In this document: in pieces, positions 44,705 to 54,335 of the stretch
Position numbering within the stretch: the first letter of the stretch is position 1
Layout of the letters: each line of letters opens with the position of its first letter
Origin: CBDCYH01 sp965224105
Lineage (GTDB): Bacteria > Bacteroidota > Rhodothermia > Rhodothermales > JABDKH01
Assembly (NCBI GenBank): GCA_965224105.1
Contig: CBDCYH010000002.1
Location: 1,798,001-1,862,000, forward strand
Direction: 5' to 3'
DNA length: 64,000 nucleotides
Notes under the pieces: generated by a model
Told to the model about the DNA's origin: nothing
Databases searched by the model: none
The model's input: the letters and a program-made list of their open reading frames with translations, nothing else
Position numbers and translations under genes: made by a program

Positions 44705-45735
44705 TGCTGCGGATGAAAAATATCATCCCGATCGTTGCAGCGATCGTGCTCATCTTAGGCGCGCCATCGATCGCGTATGCTCAGGCAGAGTTCTCGAGGA
44801 TGGGTTTCGGGGCTTATGGTCTTGCCATGTCCAATGCGATGGCAGCGGAAACGTCGGGCGCGACGAGTCCTTATTACAACCCGGCGCTAACGCCATTTGC
44901 AACAGGTCAGAGTTTGGAGGCGTCGGTTGCGCTGATGCGTTTTGACAGACAACTTCAGTTCTTGCAATTCTCGGCACCGCTGAAGCCGCGCGCAGGGATT
45001 GCAGTAGGCTTGGTGCATGGCACCGTTGGCAAGATTGATGGCCGCGACAACTCCGGTTTTCACACGGGGTTCAGGTCCACGAGCGAGTTTGCATTTTTTC
45101 TTTCGTTTGGGTTGCGGTTCAGCGAGCGCGTTACCGGAGGACTGTCGTTGCAGTTGTTCCGATCGGATCTTGCGGATGAGATTAACGCAGCGGCCAGCGT
45201 CGGTATTGACGTTGGGCTCACCGCGCGTATCACAGAGAGCCTAGTCGCTGCAATGGTAGTTGATGATTTACTCGGGTCCTACGATTGGGATACGGCGGCC
45301 CTGTTCGGAGAGGGTGGACAGGCCAGCGAGGATAAATTTCCGTCGAGATACCGACTCGGCCTTGCATATGACGTGCCTGGACAACCACTCACTGTGACGG
45401 GCGAATATGAAATACGTGTCGACAAGCGCGAGGCGCGATCAAGGGAAATTGAGCTCCTCAACGGAGTGCCGACAGAAATAACCGAAGCAACATCAGTTAG
45501 CCTGTTTCACGCATTGGCCAGATTCGGAAGCGAATACCGGTTCAATGAGTTAATATCTCTGCGTGCTGGTGTGGACCAACTGCGCACTGCGACACCCGGG
45601 GCTGTGAGGCCGTCGTTTGGTGTCGCGGTTCAAGAGGACGTTGGTTCTCTTCGGGTTGGAGGGGAGTACACGTTCGCTCTGGAGTCGTTCGGCGTTGGCG
45701 CAATGCATGTCATTTCACTCAAGCTATTTCTGTAA
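44701..45735 (+). CDS. PorV/PorQ-like outer membrane barrel, copy 1
   Basis: 344 residues, signal peptide ending AYAQA. GFGAYGLAMSNAMAAETSGATSPYYNPALTPF is the N-terminal hairpin pattern of PorV/PorQ (UPF0164, FadL-like) proteins; the rest is strands ending MHVISLKLFL. PorV carries T9SS cargo in Porphyromonas/Flavobacterium; here the copy is translationally coupled to a sorting-domain protein and immediately followed by a second paralogue (stop 45735, next start 45736). Confidence 0.8.
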   Translation: MMLRMKNIIPIVAAIVLILGAPSIAYAQAEFSRMGFGAYGLAMSNAMAAETSGATSPYYNPALTPFATGQSLEASVALMRFDRQLQFLQFSAPLKPRAGIAVGLVHGTVGKIDGRDNSGFHTGFRSTSEFAFFLSFGLRFSERVTGGLSLQLFRSDLADEINAAASVGIDVGLTARITESLVAAMVVDDLLGSYDWDTAALFGEGGQASEDKFPSRYRLGLAYDVPGQPLTVTGEYEIRVDKREARSREIELLNGVPTEITEATSVSLFHALARFGSEYRFNELISLRAGVDQLRTATPGAVRPSFGVAVQEDVGSLRVGGEYTFALESFGVGAMHVISLKLFL

Positions 45736-46662
45736 GTGGTGGGCCCCCGATACACACTCGCACTGGCCATGAGTCTATTGATTGCGGGAGGCCCTCTCCT
45801 TGCGCAGGACAGCGGTCTGCCGTTTTTGCAAATTGGGGTGGATGCACAAGGCATGGCGATGGGGGAGGCTCAGGTTGCATCGGCCCAAGGCGCTTTTTCA
45901 ACTTTTTGGAATCCAGCCGGACTTGCTGTTCAGTCTGGAAATCAAGCCGGTCTCGCGCACCATCGCTGGGTTGCGGGAACGCGGACCTATGCGGCGAACA
46001 CGCGTTTCTCTGCAGGCGAGTCAAGTGGAGTAAGCCTTTTCCTTTTGGCGAATGGGAACGGCGAGCTGGAGCGGCGAGATGGGCAGGGCCCACCATCTGG
46101 TGTCTTCAGTGCACAATATCTGTCCGTCGGTGCTGGGTACGGCAAGTCGTTTGGTAACCTTCGCGTGGGTGTTGCCGTGAAATATTTGTCTGAACGGATC
46201 GCCGAAGCTTCTGCGAACGGATATGCGTTTGATGCCGGCGTCCAAACATCATTGCATGAGGGATCGGTGGGGCTCGGAGCTGCGATTGCCAACGTCGGGA
46301 GTATCACCGAACTGAACGCGACATCAACCACGGTGCCGACAACCGTTCGGGTCGGCGGATACGTTTATCCGTTCCGGGTTGCAAGCTGGCTCGACAACGC
46401 TTCGCTGCTGACTGCGAAACTAGAGGCCGAGATGTCGTACCTGACACCCAGTGACAGGATTCGTTTTCACTTTGGAGCTGAGGCAGAGCTGTTCGAAATG
46501 TTACTAACCCGGATTGGCTTTGTTACGAACGACAGTTTGCGGGGGCCAACGTTTGGACTCGGCCTAAAGGCAGTTCCATTCAGGGTTGACTATGCGATCG
46601 TGCCCTTCGAGGGTGGGTTTGGCGGACCGGGCCACGTTATATCGATCGACTATACGTGGTAG
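45736..46662 (+). CDS. PorV/PorQ-like outer membrane barrel, copy 2
   Basis: 308 residues from GTG 45736, signal peptide ending LLAQDS. The N-terminal hairpin FLQIGVDAQGMAMGEAQVASAQGAFSTFWNPAGLAV (seen in pieces) is closer to PorV than copy 1; strands follow and it ends VISIDYTW, with an aromatic terminal residue. The stop of the preceding gene touches this start. Convergent with a CPBP gene that ends at 46663. Confidence 0.82.
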   Translation: MVGPRYTLALAMSLLIAGGPLLAQDSGLPFLQIGVDAQGMAMGEAQVASAQGAFSTFWNPAGLAVQSGNQAGLAHHRWVAGTRTYAANTRFSAGESSGVSLFLLANGNGELERRDGQGPPSGVFSAQYLSVGAGYGKSFGNLRVGVAVKYLSERIAEASANGYAFDAGVQTSLHEGSVGLGAAIANVGSITELNATSTTVPTTVRVGGYVYPFRVASWLDNASLLTAKLEAEMSYLTPSDRIRFHFGAEAELFEMLLTRIGFVTNDSLRGPTFGLGLKAVPFRVDYAIVPFEGGFGGPGHVISIDYTW

Positions 46663-47448
46663 CTAGAAAGCTGCGGTAAGCGAAGTCCATAGGTCGTCGA
46701 GACCTATCCCCGAAACACCGCTCCGCGTTCTTATCGTGCAGAAGAAGTCGATGGCCATCATCTGAAAGGCGTGTATTGGGACTGCTATCCAAAACGAGCG
46801 GCACCTCCACACGAGTGCGCCGAGAGCGACACCGCCGACGATGGAAAGGAATGCCTCCTCGAATGGTTTATTTATGTGCAGGGCTGCGAACGGCAGTGCC
46901 TGCACGAAAATGGCGTACAGCCCGAACGTGCGCGCAGTGCCAAACAGTACATAGCCGCGCCACAGGTACTCCCACCCAATCCAATACAAGACCATAATAG
47001 TTTCGTAAAGGAGGAAAATCTTCCAGGATCGCGTTGCAGTACCCAAGTGCGGATACTTAGATAGAAAATCGGCATCATTCGAGAGGATCCAGCAGCCGAC
47101 CAGCACAGCGGGGACGTAAAGGGCGGCCAGGCCGATCGCGAGTTTCCAGTCACCCAGGCCAAGTCCGATATCTGCGGGTTTGTTCTTGAATACCAGAATC
47201 AGAATTGCTACCGGAATGGCGAATCCCAGTATAAATTGCCCGCCGAACCACCAGCCCCACTGCCAAAGCGCATCGGTGGCGATTGCCGGGTTATCCTCGA
47301 ACAATGTCCTGAAAAACTTTCTGCCGCCGAATTCGTGATGCACGATTACAAACAGCGCCGCCGTTACAAGTACAACCACGGTTTGGCGGTCGAGTTTTTT
47401 CAGCGTTACCTTCAGAGCTTCCCATTCCGTCGCGAGCAGGTTAGGCAT
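46663..47448 (-). CDS. CPBP-family intramembrane metalloprotease-like protein
   Basis: 261 residues with about seven membrane helices. The CPBP (Abi/CAAX) motifs appear as WEYLWRGYVLF where EExxxR is expected, LPFAALHINKPFEE, and IAVPIHAFQMM. The first Glu and the Arg are kept, but the second Glu is Tyr; both His residues are kept. Such E-Y/F-x-x-R forms occur in some bacterial subfamilies, so activity is unclear. Substrate unknown. Confidence 0.85.
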   Translation of the reverse strand: MPNLLATEWEALKVTLKKLDRQTVVVLVTAALFVIVHHEFGGRKFFRTLFEDNPAIATDALWQWGWWFGGQFILGFAIPVAILILVFKNKPADIGLGLGDWKLAIGLAALYVPAVLVGCWILSNDADFLSKYPHLGTATRSWKIFLLYETIMVLYWIGWEYLWRGYVLFGTARTFGLYAIFVQALPFAALHINKPFEEAFLSIVGGVALGALVWRCRSFWIAVPIHAFQMMAIDFFCTIRTRSGVSGIGLDDLWTSLTAAF

Positions 47449-47509
47449 TCTTTGATATTGATGTTTTCTGCCGTTTGTCGATATTGGAAAGGTACAAATT
47501 CATCACGTC

Positions 47510-49285
47510 GTGAAGTTACTTTCGGGCATTCTGTTATCGGTTGTATTGGTGTTTGTGCTCGTTGCTTGCGCGGATGTGCAGGGTGGGGAGCCACGTACGC
47601 AAGCGGGATCGCCTGATCTCGAATCCCTCTTTGCAGGATTCGACCCGGATGTTTTCGCGCCGCCCCCTGCCGTTGAGAATCCGGAGGTATGGGCGGATTC
47701 GATGTTGTCCACGCTAACCTTGCGCGAACGCGTCGGTCAGCTTTTTGTCGTCCGGCATCAGTACACACGATCCGGCAGGCTGAGCAAAAAAACCAAAAGC
47801 GATATAGCCCTGGGAGTTGGCGGGGTACTCGTTTCCAGATTGCTTGCGCCGGACAGAGTGAAGTTGGAAACGAGCCAGATGCAGGAGCTGGCAGAGATTC
47901 CGCTATTGGTCGCGGCTGACTACGAGCGGGGGGTCGGGAGATTCACCAACACGTTCACGGAGCTTCCATCCAACATGGCAATCGGTGCTACGCATAATAC
48001 CATGTATGCCGGAGCCGCGGGCCGACTTACCGCTATCGAGGCGAGGTCGGTGGGTGTCAATTGGCTATTTGCACCGGTGGTGGACGTCAACAACAATCCG
48101 TTGAATCCAATAATCAATATTCGCTCGTACGGAAGCAACCCGGATAACGTTGCCGCAATGGCTTCTGCTTTTGCCGTCGAGGCGGAACGCTATGGAGTCC
48201 TCACGACCGCCAAGCATTTCCCTGGCCATGGCAACATCTCTGTAGATACGCATTCCAGCATGGGCCAGCTCCACTCCTCGAGGGAGGAGATGGAAGAAGT
48301 AGAGCTGTTTCCTTTCAGGAAGCTTTTGGACGCAAACGAGGTAGGTGCAGTGATGACGGCGCACCTGTGGGCGAAGGCGTTTGATCCGCAGGCGGTTCCG
48401 GCGACGCTCAGCGAAGAGCTACTCAGAAAGTATCTGCGCGTCGAATTAGGATTTGACGGAATCATCATCACAGACGACATTCGAATGGGCGGTGTTACCA
48501 AAACATACTCGTTCGAAGATCGGATTCTCGGTGCGTTGAAGGCTGGAGTGGACGTGATACTTATGCCGGATGACCTTGCAGAGGCCATTGACCTTGTTGT
48601 ACAAAAAGTCGAAGAGGGAGAAATTGGTCTCAAGCAGATAAACAAATCCGTTAGGCGGATACTTCTTGCTAAATCGCGGTTACATCTCCAAAGTAATAAT
48701 GAGATGTATGGTCGGTGGTATGATGAGCTTGCACAGAAACCGTTGGGCCAGACTATCGCCGATGAAATTGCAGCACAGTCGATCACGTTGGTCAAGACCG
48801 CAAGGCGGAATAATGGCGACTCCATATTGTTTTCCCAATTGGGGAAAGGTGGAGTGTGTCTCTACCAGTTTTCGAATTACAGGAATTCGGAGTCTGTCGG
48901 TGCGGCGATGGATCAATTTGCAGAGAGCTTGAGGAGAAGGACTACTGTTCGTGAGACAAGGTTTGCTATGGGTCGCAGGACCGTTTCGAACACCTGTGGG
49001 CCCGAGACTTCGCGAGTCGTAGCGCTGTATTTACGACTTAGGTCTGGTCGCGGCTCGGCGGGTCTGACCGCAAGATCGAGAGATGAGGTCCAGCGGCTCA
49101 TGAAATCAGAGGCCGGCGGTACACTTGTGGTCTTTGGAAGCCCGTACGCGATTACCGAGTTCGCGGATGAATTCGATAACATCCTCATCGCGTACGACCA
49201 AACAATCGCATCTGTTAGTGCGATGTTTGACATTCTCCTGGAATCAACTGAGGCTCCCGGGATTATTCCCGTCTCGCTCAACTGA
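47510..49285 (+). CDS. GH3 beta-N-acetylhexosaminidase-like lipoprotein
   Basis: 591 residues from GTG 47510. Lipobox LVAC (Cys near 20). The GH3 barrel (about 65-390) has VAADYERGVGRF, AKHFPGHGNISVDTHSSM (KHFPGHG acid/base motif of NagZ types) and IIITDDIRMGGV with the catalytic Asp. The C-terminal 200 residues are a second domain resembling the GH3 C-terminal sandwich but without the beta-lactamase fusion seen in large Bacteroidota relatives. Predicted to cut GlcNAc from muropeptides or surface glycans in the periplasm or at the outer membrane. Confidence 0.9.
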   Translation: MKLLSGILLSVVLVFVLVACADVQGGEPRTQAGSPDLESLFAGFDPDVFAPPPAVENPEVWADSMLSTLTLRERVGQLFVVRHQYTRSGRLSKKTKSDIALGVGGVLVSRLLAPDRVKLETSQMQELAEIPLLVAADYERGVGRFTNTFTELPSNMAIGATHNTMYAGAAGRLTAIEARSVGVNWLFAPVVDVNNNPLNPIINIRSYGSNPDNVAAMASAFAVEAERYGVLTTAKHFPGHGNISVDTHSSMGQLHSSREEMEEVELFPFRKLLDANEVGAVMTAHLWAKAFDPQAVPATLSEELLRKYLRVELGFDGIIITDDIRMGGVTKTYSFEDRILGALKAGVDVILMPDDLAEAIDLVVQKVEEGEIGLKQINKSVRRILLAKSRLHLQSNNEMYGRWYDELAQKPLGQTIADEIAAQSITLVKTARRNNGDSILFSQLGKGGVCLYQFSNYRNSESVGAAMDQFAESLRRRTTVRETRFAMGRRTVSNTCGPETSRVVALYLRLRSGRGSAGLTARSRDEVQRLMKSEAGGTLVVFGSPYAITEFADEFDNILIAYDQTIASVSAMFDILLESTEAPGIIPVSLN

Positions 49286-49386
49286 GACTGTCATCCCCTC
49301 TCTTGTTCCAAGATGTTAAATAGGCTAGTTTTAGCCACGGGCACGGCACGCCCGCAGTCCACCAACAACTTACCCATCCAGAATAC

Positions 49387-49803
49387 ATGATAAAGGAATT
49401 CAAAGAGTTTGCGATGAAGGGCAACATGGTCGACATGGCCGTGGGCATAATCATCGGAGCAGCATTTGGTACAGTCGTCAAATCCGTTGTTGATGACATA
49501 CTAATGCCTGTAGTCGCATCTGTTTTTGGGACTCCAGATTTTAGCAACCTTTTCGCTGTGCTCAAAAATCCTACGGGCGAGACGTTTACCTCGGTCGAGG
49601 CTGCCCGGGAGGCGGGAGCGGTCGTCATGGCCTGGGGTATGTTCATAAACGCCCTCATCGCGTTCCTGATCGTCGCGTTCGTGCTCTTCCTTGTTGTGAA
49701 GGCAATGAACAGAGCGAAACGGGTCGAAGAGGAAACACCTGCAGAACCTCCAGCATCTGAAGTGTTGTTAACAGAAATTCGAGACCTCCTCAAACAGCGC
49801 TAG
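49387..49803 (+). CDS. mscL: Large-conductance mechanosensitive channel
   Basis: 138 residues: MIKEFKEFAMKGNMVDMAVGIIIGAAFGTVVKSVV in pieces, the invariant MscL N-terminal helix and TM1, a periplasmic loop, TM2 (INALIAFLIVAFVLFLVVKAMN) and a C-terminal helix bundle (LTEIRDLLKQR). Opens under membrane tension and releases solutes. Followed by a strong terminator, so a single-gene transcript is likely. Confidence 0.98.
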   Translation: MIKEFKEFAMKGNMVDMAVGIIIGAAFGTVVKSVVDDILMPVVASVFGTPDFSNLFAVLKNPTGETFTSVEAAREAGAVVMAWGMFINALIAFLIVAFVLFLVVKAMNRAKRVEEETPAEPPASEVLLTEIRDLLKQR

Positions 49804-49827
49804 TATAATTCAACACACATCTAGCAG

Positions 49828-49859
49828 GCGACGGGGGTCCAGCACTCCCGTCGCTTTTT
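49828..49859 (+). terminator. Rho-independent terminator after mscL
   Basis: GCGACGGG (49828-49835) and CCCGTCGC (49847-49854) form an 8-bp stem around an 11-base loop, followed by five T residues. It separates mscL from the alpha/beta hydrolase that starts at 49864. Confidence 0.9.
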
Positions 49860-49863
49860 CTAT

Positions 49864-50649
49864 ATGGATCTGTATCACAGAACATACGGTACCGGCAAAC
49901 CACTACTAATATTGCACGGGCTCCTGGGATCAAACGGGAATTGGCATACACTAAGCAGAAAGATATTTGCCCAACATTTTGCCGTCCATGCCCTGGACCT
50001 AAGAAACCATGGGATGTCACCACACGCGGAATCTATGTCTTACGAGGAAATGGCAACCGACATTGGCAATTTTCTAGATCAACACGGACTGGAAAACGTA
50101 AACATCCTCGGCCACTCTATGGGCGGAAAGGTTGCGCTGGAATGTGCGCAAAGGTTTCCGGAGAGACTCCATAAAATTGTCGTGGTGGATATTACTCCGT
50201 TCGGTTATCCCGACGGACACACAGGAATAATCAACGCTTTGCTGAACATTGACCTTGGAGAAAAAACCAGTCGCCACGAGGTAGATGATGAATTGTCACA
50301 ATCGATCCCGGAAATTGGGGTGCGTCAATTTCTGCTCAAGAATCTGAAACGCACAAGTGAGGGATTTGAGTGGAGGCCCAACCTGGAGGGTATTCTGAAC
50401 GACTACGACGAAGTGAGAGACAGCGTGAAGCTTGGTCGCTGCTTGCTTCCCATCCTTTTCGTCCGCGGATCCGAATCGAACTACATCGGGGAAAACGACA
50501 TACCCCGAATACGGGAGTATTTTCCGAATGCGCAGTTTGCCGATATCGAGGGTGCAGGACATTGGGTTCATGCCGATCAGCCTGAAAGCCTTGCGACGCA
50601 CGTAATCGACTTTCTCCAACCCAATGACGCAGTGATCGCGGATGGATAA
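49864..50649 (+). CDS. Alpha/beta fold hydrolase (YbfF-like esterase)
   Basis: 261 residues. LILHGLLGSNGNWH (oxyanion), ALDLRNHGMSPH, nucleophile elbow GHSMGGKVAL (Ser near 83), an Asp in the LLPILFVRGSES region and the final His in GAGHWVHADQPE make a catalytic triad. Resembles YbfF and related short-chain esterases; substrate unknown. Its last 8 bases overlap the metH start (ATGGATAA), so the two genes are coupled. Confidence 0.88.
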   Translation: MDLYHRTYGTGKPLLILHGLLGSNGNWHTLSRKIFAQHFAVHALDLRNHGMSPHAESMSYEEMATDIGNFLDQHGLENVNILGHSMGGKVALECAQRFPERLHKIVVVDITPFGYPDGHTGIINALLNIDLGEKTSRHEVDDELSQSIPEIGVRQFLLKNLKRTSEGFEWRPNLEGILNDYDEVRDSVKLGRCLLPILFVRGSESNYIGENDIPRIREYFPNAQFADIEGAGHWVHADQPESLATHVIDFLQPNDAVIADG

Positions 50650-53600
50650 ATCTGTTAAAAAACTGTTTGAGCAGCTTGGGCGGAGGATTCTCGTGATGGA
50701 CGGTGCCATGGGCACGATGATCCAGTCTCGGAATCTAGTCGAGGATGATTTTCGCGGAGAGCAATTTCAGCAACATCCAGCCAATCTGTTTGGCAACAAC
50801 GATTTGTTGTGTATCACTCGGCCAGATGTGATCAAGCAGATCCATACAGAATTCTTGTCTGCGGGCGCGCAGATAATCGAGACGAACACCTTTAATGCAA
50901 ACGCTTTGTCGCAGGGCGACTACGAAACGCAGGCAGTCGTTCGAGATATAAATATTGCTGCCGCAGGATGCGCGCGCCACGCGGTGGACAATTTCCCTGG
51001 CAAAACGCCCCGCTTCGTTGCCGGTGCATTAGGTCCGACAAGTAAATCACTTTCTATTTCTCCAGATGTGTCGAATCCGGGATTTCGTTCCGTGACCTTC
51101 GACGAGGTGAGGGAGGCTTACGCGGAACAGGCACGTGCTCTTCTGGATGGGGGCGTTGATCTGCTGCTTGTCGAAACTGTTTTTGATACGCTGAATGCCA
51201 AGGCCGCGCTTCTGGCGATTTGGGACTTGTTCAACAGCGGCGCACGGAATGTGCCCGTAATGGTTTCCGGGACGATCATTGACGCCGCAGGTCGCACACT
51301 ATCCGGGCAAACCGTAGAGGCATTCTTGACAAGCATCGCACATACTCCCAACCTGTTGTCGGTCGGAATAAATTGCGCCCTTGGCTCAGCAGAAATGCGT
51401 GCACACATCCGCTCACTGTCTGGCAACGCGTCGGTCTACACCAGTCTTTACCCGAACGCCGGCTTGCCAAACGAATTCGGGGGGTACGACGAGACCCCGG
51501 CTTACATGGCTGAGGTACTCAGGGGATACGCTGAAGAGGGACTCGTCAATATTGTCGGGGGATGCTGTGGCACCACACCAGAACACATCTCGGCCATAGC
51601 AGATGCGGTTTCGAACGTACGGCCGAGGGCAATTGGCAAACGCCCCGTACGACTCACTCTGTCGGGAATGGATCCGCTCGCGTTTAGAGAAAACCTCAAC
51701 TTCGTTAACATCGGCGAGCGAACCAATGTAACTGGATCCAGACGCTTCGCTCGACTCATCCTTAACGAGGATTATGAGACAGCCGTATCCGTTGCTCGGC
51801 AGCAGGTGGAGAATGGGGCTCAATTGCTGGATGTGAACATGGATGAGGCTATGCTGGATTCAGCAGCTGCAATGACAAAGTATCTGAACCTGCTTGCAGC
51901 CGAACCCGATATTGCGCGCGTCCCGATTGTAGTGGACTCTTCTCGCTGGGAGGTGCTCGAAGCCGGGATGAAGTGCCTGCAGGGGAAAGGGATCGTCAAC
52001 TCCATATCACTCAAAGAAGGAAAAGAAGAGTTTTTGCGCCAGGCCTCACTGGTGCGAGCATACGGATGCGCTGCAATCGTCATGGCGTTCGACGAGCGGG
52101 GACAGGCGGACACATTCGAAAGGAGAATTGAAGTCTGCAAGAGAGCTTACAACCTGCTTGTTAACCAGGTGGACTTCCCACCGGAGGACATCATATTCGA
52201 CCCGAATATTTTTGCCATAGCAACCGGGATACAGGAGCATAATTCGTACGCCCTCGATTTTATTGAGGCTACAAAATGGATAAAAGCCAATCTTCCCCAC
52301 GCACGCGTCTCCGGTGGTTTGAGCAACCTGTCTTTCTCGTTTCGGGGGAATGAAACGGTGCGGCAAGCGATGCACAGCGCCTTCCTGTACGTCGCGATCC
52401 AGGCGGGGATGGACATGGCAATCGTTAATGCAGGTGCACTTCCGGTCTACGAGGAAATTCCACCCGATCTACTCGAACCCATCGAGAACGTAATTTTCAA
52501 TCGCTCACCCGACGCAACCGACGTCCTGATTGGCGTTGCCGAAAAATATTCCGGGAAAAAAGTGGCCGTTGCTGAAAAGTCTCTGCAATGGCGCTCGCTT
52601 CCGGCAGAGGAGAGACTGATCTATTCGCTTATGAAGGGGGTGGACGAATTCATTGAGGAGGATGTCGAGGAGGTTCGCAAGAATCTGCCCAGCGCCCTCG
52701 ATGTGATTGAAGGGCCATTGATGGATGGCATGGGAAAAGTAGGAGACCTGTTTGGTGCAGGGAAAATGTTCTTGCCACAGGTTGTAAAAAGTGCGCGGGT
52801 AATGAAAAAGGCAGTTGCCATCCTTACCCCTTACCTGGAGGAAGAGAAGGCAGCCGAAGATGCAGCCGTCGAAGCCCGTCCGAAAGTTCTCATGGCAACG
52901 GTGAAGGGTGACGTGCACGACATCGGGAAGAACATCGTCGGTGTTGTCCTGGGCTGCAATAACTTCTCCGTCGTAGATCTCGGTGTAATGGTTCCGGCAG
53001 AGAAGATTATCGAGACCGCGATCAAAGAGCGGGTTGATGTTGTCGGATTAAGCGGATTGATTACGCCATCACTGGATGAGATGGTTAACATTGCCAAGGA
53101 GTTGGAGCGTTTGGAATTGGATATTCCTCTCCTGATCGGCGGAGCCACAACCTCGAAGGTGCACACTGCGGTCAAGATCGAGCCCAATTACAGTGGGGCG
53201 GTCACCCATGTCCTCGACGCGTCGCGCAGCGTTCCCGTCGTTTCGCAGCTTACATCAGATCCTGCAAGGAAAAAATCCTTTGTCGAAGAGATTCGCTCAG
53301 AGTATGAGAAACTGCGGGATGAACACGAGTCCAAACAGCGGAAACGGGAGCTTCTCTCGATAGCCGAAGCAAGAGCGAATGCACACACAATCTCCGGCAA
53401 TGACTGGCAGATTGCTGTGCCGAAATTCGTCGGGAAAAAAACCATTGGATTCCCAATTGCGGATGTCCGTCCATTCATCGATTGGTCTCCGTTCTTCCGC
53501 ACATGGGAGCTCCGCGGCAAGTATCCAGACATTCTCGAGGATCCGCGAAAGGGTGAACAGGCTAGATCACTCCTTGCTGACGCGAACAAAATGCTTGACA

Positions 53601-54319
53601 GCTGGGCATCATTCAAGCGTTTCGGTTTGGTTGGCACCTTTGGCATTTTTCCCGCCAACTCATTAGGTGATGACATTATAGTTGAGCCCGATGGCGCGAT
53701 GGGGTCAACTGCGCTACACACCCTCAGACAGCAAACGAAAAAGGCAGCAGGGAAGCCCAACAGGGCACTGGCAGACTTTGTCGCGCCCGCCGCCTCAGGC
53801 ATAAAGGATTACATAGGTATGTTTGTCGTTACGGCCGGCGCGCGAGTAGGCGAAATTGCAGACGCGTATGAGAATGATCACGACGATTACAATTCGATCC
53901 TGGCCAAAGCGCTTGGGGACAGGCTCGCCGAGGCCGCGACAGAGTTGCTGCACTACAAAATTCGCACGGAGTATTGGGGCTATGAATCGCCGGACGGCGA
54001 GCCCGACTACGAGGGATTTCTCAAAGAGAGATTTCGGGGGATTCGACCAGCGCCAGGGTATCCCGCACAACCCGACCACACGGAGAAACACACGCTGTGG
54101 AAAATTCTGGACGCCACGCAGCAGACAGGTGTAAGCCTAACCGAGAGTTTGGCTATGTATCCGGCGTCATCCGTTTGCGGCCTTTATTTTGCACACCCCG
54201 ATGCCGATTACTTTAACGTAGGATTGCTCGGAGCGGATCAAATATCCGACTACGCCAACCGGAAGAATATTTCTCAATCTGAGATAGAAAAATGGTTGCG
54301 TCCGAATCTGGCCTACTAG
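50642..54319 (+). CDS. metH: Cobalamin-dependent methionine synthase
   Basis: Remethylates homocysteine from 5-methyl-THF through B12. 1225 residues with all four modules: homocysteine-binding barrel (about 1-330; zinc Cys in GINCALG near 242 and in VGGCCGTT near 305), pterin-binding barrel (about 345-640; NIGERTNVTGSRRFARLI), B12 cap and binding (about 650-900; DVHDIGKNIVG with His axial ligand near 758, GLSGLITPS, IGGATTSKVHTAVKI), and the SAM-binding reactivation domain (about 905-1225; RPAPGYPAQPDHTEK, YFAHPDADYFNVG). The usual ACPDHTEK Cys is Gln; otherwise intact. No cobalamin or SAM riboswitch is visible upstream. Confidence 0.98.
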   Translation: MDKSVKKLFEQLGRRILVMDGAMGTMIQSRNLVEDDFRGEQFQQHPANLFGNNDLLCITRPDVIKQIHTEFLSAGAQIIETNTFNANALSQGDYETQAVVRDINIAAAGCARHAVDNFPGKTPRFVAGALGPTSKSLSISPDVSNPGFRSVTFDEVREAYAEQARALLDGGVDLLLVETVFDTLNAKAALLAIWDLFNSGARNVPVMVSGTIIDAAGRTLSGQTVEAFLTSIAHTPNLLSVGINCALGSAEMRAHIRSLSGNASVYTSLYPNAGLPNEFGGYDETPAYMAEVLRGYAEEGLVNIVGGCCGTTPEHISAIADAVSNVRPRAIGKRPVRLTLSGMDPLAFRENLNFVNIGERTNVTGSRRFARLILNEDYETAVSVARQQVENGAQLLDVNMDEAMLDSAAAMTKYLNLLAAEPDIARVPIVVDSSRWEVLEAGMKCLQGKGIVNSISLKEGKEEFLRQASLVRAYGCAAIVMAFDERGQADTFERRIEVCKRAYNLLVNQVDFPPEDIIFDPNIFAIATGIQEHNSYALDFIEATKWIKANLPHARVSGGLSNLSFSFRGNETVRQAMHSAFLYVAIQAGMDMAIVNAGALPVYEEIPPDLLEPIENVIFNRSPDATDVLIGVAEKYSGKKVAVAEKSLQWRSLPAEERLIYSLMKGVDEFIEEDVEEVRKNLPSALDVIEGPLMDGMGKVGDLFGAGKMFLPQVVKSARVMKKAVAILTPYLEEEKAAEDAAVEARPKVLMATVKGDVHDIGKNIVGVVLGCNNFSVVDLGVMVPAEKIIETAIKERVDVVGLSGLITPSLDEMVNIAKELERLELDIPLLIGGATTSKVHTAVKIEPNYSGAVTHVLDASRSVPVVSQLTSDPARKKSFVEEIRSEYEKLRDEHESKQRKRELLSIAEARANAHTISGNDWQIAVPKFVGKKTIGFPIADVRPFIDWSPFFRTWELRGKYPDILEDPRKGEQARSLLADANKMLDSWASFKRFGLVGTFGIFPANSLGDDIIVEPDGAMGSTALHTLRQQTKKAAGKPNRALADFVAPAASGIKDYIGMFVVTAGARVGEIADAYENDHDDYNSILAKALGDRLAEAATELLHYKIRTEYWGYESPDGEPDYEGFLKERFRGIRPAPGYPAQPDHTEKHTLWKILDATQQTGVSLTESLAMYPASSVCGLYFAHPDADYFNVGLLGADQISDYANRKNISQSEIEKWLRPNLAY

Positions 54320-54335
54320 AACAATCGGTGCCAAC

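Noticed and set aside
50620..50650. Cobalamin or SAM riboswitch before metH
   Set aside because: metH begins inside the preceding gene, and the hydrolase leader (49804-49863) is mostly the mscL terminator.
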